A stretch of 64,000 bases of DNA from Pectobacterium colocasium (GTDB lineage: Bacteria; Pseudomonadota; Gammaproteobacteria; Enterobacterales; Enterobacteriaceae): contig NZ_CP084032.1 of assembly GCF_020181655.1 (NCBI RefSeq), positions 1,798,001-1,862,000 on the forward strand, given 5' to 3'. The stretch's first letter is position 1, and each line of letters opens with the position of its first letter. Below, piece after piece: positions 61,508 through 64,000 of this stretch. The notes below the pieces were generated by a model. That model did no database searches and was not told where the DNA came from. It worked only from the letters and a program-made list of their open reading frames with translations. Made by a program: the position numbers and the translations under genes.

Positions 61508-62983
61508 ATGAAAAAACAAAATAAGAAAGGGTTCTCCCTGTTAGAACTCGTATTGGTGCTGGGTGTGGGTAGCATGATGGCATTTATGCGTTTTCAGGAT
61601 ATGAAAAATGAACAGGAAACGATTATAGCTAATGCTGTTGGTCAGCAAATTAAACAGGTCGGGGAGGCGGTTAATGGTTATATTAATATCCGATATGATA
61701 AACTTTCCACTCTGACTTCAAGCAGCAGTCAGTCAAGCGATCCGGGTCCCCGTATCTGTAATGCTTCTGGCTGCGAAATTACATACCAGACACTGGTTAA
61801 TGAAGGGTTATTACCTGCGTCATACACCGGTATTAATGCACAAAAATCTTCATATAAAATTATATTAAAACGTTCAGGAATATCACCTAACTATGTAGTT
61901 AATGGTCTTATTACAACGACTTTGCCTTGGATGGAAGGGGATAAGTATCGTTACGATTTATTGGGTCGAGCGATGCAAGCGGCAGGTATTGATAGTGGTA
62001 TGACGCAATCAGCAACGTTAGCATCAGGTTTGCAGGGTGCATGGAAAGAAGCATCAACAGATTACAGTAATATCACCAGTGCAGGTCTTATGGCATATCG
62101 TATCGGATATGATTCCGCTATGTATTCTGTTTACCTGCGTCGTGATGGAACTTTACCTATGACAGGTGATCTGAATATGGGAGGTAATAATATTAATAAT
62201 ATAAAAGACATATATGTATCAGGAACCGGCAATTTCGACAATAACTTGAATGTCTCTAAAGATTTAACAGTTGGGGGTGTAATAAACTCAGGTAAAGGTA
62301 TTATTTCCAATAGCTATATTTATGCCAAAGGAGATTTTTCTACAGATGGTATTGCGTATGTAAAAAAATCTGTAAATGCAGGAGAAAACATGTATGCGGT
62401 TGGAAATATAGGGGTTGCAGCTGATAGCAATAAAAAGATGGCTGCTGCTTTGAATGCGGATGGCACAGTATACGCAAAAAAAGCTTTTGTAACCGATGGA
62501 GACATATATGCTAATTCAGGAACTGTTAATACATCATATGTATGGGCTTCTGGAAATATTAATTCTAATTACATTCATTCAAACGGGAGTATTAATGCTG
62601 ATGGAAGGGTAAATGCAGGTGAGTTTGTTTATATAAACGGACAAGCATCCGCTGGCAGTGGTTGCTCACCTAATGGTTTACAAGGGAGAGATGCTGAAGG
62701 TTCGGCATTAAGTTGTGTTAATGGGTTATGGGCAAAATTTAAATTTAATGAAAAGATATACAGTGTTGTGTTTGAATCTTCCAGCAATGGAGTTGGTGAT
62801 GTTTATAAATCATTAAATCTTGGACAACACCTCCTTTGTGTTTTTTCAGGAGATCAATCTACTGATATGGCAACTAAACACTCTATTGTTTATCGTTCAG
62901 GCGACATATGGATGTTAGAAATGAGGGTTACAAGTTGGAAAGCAGGTGTTGTTACATGGGCAAGATCGTCTTGTTTTGATTAA
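61508..62983 (+). CDS. pilV: PilV-like minor pilin / tip adhesin
   Basis: 491 residues from the ATG at 61508 (AGGA eight bases upstream). Prepilin start KKG-FSLLELVLVLG with a hydrophobic helix, then a PilV-like globular part (VGQQIKQVGEAVNGYI, MTGDLNMGGNNINNIKDI). A repetitive beta-rich middle (YAKGDFSTDG, VYAKKAFVTDGDIYA) leads to a distinct C-terminus. In IncI-type plasmids the C-terminus is swapped by a shufflon and selects the recipient. No recombinase, sfx repeats or other pil genes are seen in the remaining 1 kb. Confidence 0.75.
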   Translation: MKKQNKKGFSLLELVLVLGVGSMMAFMRFQDMKNEQETIIANAVGQQIKQVGEAVNGYINIRYDKLSTLTSSSSQSSDPGPRICNASGCEITYQTLVNEGLLPASYTGINAQKSSYKIILKRSGISPNYVVNGLITTTLPWMEGDKYRYDLLGRAMQAAGIDSGMTQSATLASGLQGAWKEASTDYSNITSAGLMAYRIGYDSAMYSVYLRRDGTLPMTGDLNMGGNNINNIKDIYVSGTGNFDNNLNVSKDLTVGGVINSGKGIISNSYIYAKGDFSTDGIAYVKKSVNAGENMYAVGNIGVAADSNKKMAAALNADGTVYAKKAFVTDGDIYANSGTVNTSYVWASGNINSNYIHSNGSINADGRVNAGEFVYINGQASAGSGCSPNGLQGRDAEGSALSCVNGLWAKFKFNEKIYSVVFESSSNGVGDVYKSLNLGQHLLCVFSGDQSTDMATKHSIVYRSGDIWMLEMRVTSWKAGVVTWARSSCFD

Positions 62984-63204
62984 GGGGTTAGAGCTATAAC
63001 TATATGGTAATAAATTTATATTGTGTCTGGTGTATAATTTTCTTTGAAACTTCGTGATATGTTTTTATACTTGCCAGCAATGATTCTCATTTTATTTATA
63101 CGATTCAGGTGATCTTTTCTATAAGATCTTGTTTGGTGCCTGTTTTATGCTAATTTTAACGCCACTATTAATTTTCTTATTTTATTTTGTTCTGTGAGGG
63201 AATT

Positions 63205-63501
63205 ATGAGAATGATAATTATTTCATTATTTGTGTTGTTTTTTACAACAGGCGTTTTTGCCAAGGGGGGTGGGTATCACTCATCTTTGGGAGGTGGATAC
63301 AAAGCATCTAAAACGTATGGCTACGGGACAGGGAGTAGCCTGAATCACGATAAGGTCAGCGGTTATACCACGACAAAAGGTAAATATGTCCCTCCTTATA
63401 CAAGAACTTCTAAAGACTCGACTCAGTATAATAACTTCGAAACGAAAGGGAACTATAATCCTTATACCCACAAATATGGGACAAAAACTGCTACCCATTG
63501 A
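63205..63501 (+). CDS. Small secreted Gly/Tyr-rich protein
   Basis: 98 residues from the ATG at 63205 (GAGGG upstream). Signal peptide of about 20 residues ending VFA, then a repeat-like Gly/Tyr/Ser region and KGKYVPPYTRTSKDST and TKGNYNPYTHKYGT, a pattern seen in small periplasmic proteins of phages and plasmids. Function unknown. Confidence 0.6.
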   Translation: MRMIIISLFVLFFTTGVFAKGGGYHSSLGGGYKASKTYGYGTGSSLNHDKVSGYTTTKGKYVPPYTRTSKDSTQYNNFETKGNYNPYTHKYGTKTATH

Positions 63502-64000
63502 TAGTAAAATTGTAGGTAGGGTAAAAATCATAGCCATGGATTGATGATTTTTGGTTTTAATTTTGCTGGTATAGGGAGGAAAGGTTTTAACGTTTCTTCC
63601 TATGCTGCAGATTACCTTTAAGGTATTCTGTTACTTTGGCATAGTTCATAATGGTTTCTATATATCTGCAAGGACAGGGAGTGTCTCTGGTCTTTTATTC
63701 TAGTTGACTATATGTCTTTTCATAATGTTCGAAAAGATAGCATCAAATATTGATATAGATAAGGCGTGAGGAACTTAGTTTAATCCTCAGGCTTTTTATG
63801 GAGGATTAAATTTATTCGTAGCTGGTGGCTATAGATAATATTTTTCAAAAACAGGTAAATATACTTGGCAATAGATATTTAATATTATATCTAACAAGTA
63901 TTTCTTGAGAATATTCTGTTTGATTGTTCCATATATGGGGAGCTGTTTACAGCCCAATGGGCTGATTGAGTTACCCCAATGTGGGGATATGCATTCTCTC
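63502..64000. other. Terminal region, no gene seen
   Basis: About 500 AT-rich bases with no open frame or clear signal that I can support. Confidence 0.5.

Overview
The window reads as an enterobacterial chromosome segment, most likely a soft-rot Pectobacteriaceae such as Pectobacterium (inferred from island content and gene style; no marker proves the genus). Only about 1.2 kb is ordinary core chromosome: a tRNA-Asn (39103-39178, minus), mtfA (39289-40086, minus) and a serU-type tRNA-Ser with anticodon CGA (40196-40285, plus). Foreign DNA abuts each tRNA.

Left side (1-39.1 kb) belongs to an integrative element at the 3' end of tRNA-Asn. A P4-family integrase (37649-38923) faces away from the tRNA, with an IS256-family element (36326-37640, 8-bp duplication TTTAAAAT) at its stop codon. 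Next comes a 12-gene minus-strand operon (25072-35587): AdoMet decarboxylase, aminopropyltransferase, amidinotransferase, PaaK-like adenylating enzyme, two ATP-grasp ligases, three-part ABC exporter, desaturase, zinc-ribbon protein and acetyltransferase. It looks like a pathway for an exported guanidino-polyamine conjugate and is the best candidate here for an undescribed system. Further left are an RHH/nuclease-like pair, an AAA ATPase + HEPN pair, a MOBP relaxase with a MobC-like partner and candidate oriT (18.2-20.2 kb), a lipoprotein/membrane-protein cluster, three tandem tyrosine recombinases with a TnpC-like gene (9611-14734), a small ICE-type module (TraR-like, DUF2857-like, AlpA; 7150-9212), a four-gene operon whose last three proteins share a paired short motif (3963-5296), and a frameshifted metallopeptidase (181-1691).

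Right side (40.5-64 kb) is plasmid- and island-derived. It starts with a DUF6387 protein, AlpA, a run of small acidic proteins and an H-NST-like truncated H-NS, then carries a complete-looking PARIS-type defence pair (ariB/ariA-like, 43963-46065). A plasmid replicon follows: four 21-bp iterons, an IS5-family element and a RepL-like initiator. Then come a HicAB-like pair with a near-perfect operator, a second lipoprotein cluster, a transglutaminase-like protein, a Hachiman-type system whose hamA is split by IS1 (53586-57477), a MOBQ relaxase with candidate oriT and TraD-like partner, an H-NS-like protein, a PilV-like minor pilin and a small secreted protein.

The common theme is mobility (two relaxases, two AlpA regulators, three intact IS, four chromosomal tyrosine recombinases, one plasmid replicon) carrying defence genes and one biosynthetic operon. 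Palindromes of the form TGATAG-N7-CTATCA occur beside both lipoprotein clusters, which suggests the two mobilisable modules share regulatory or replication logic.
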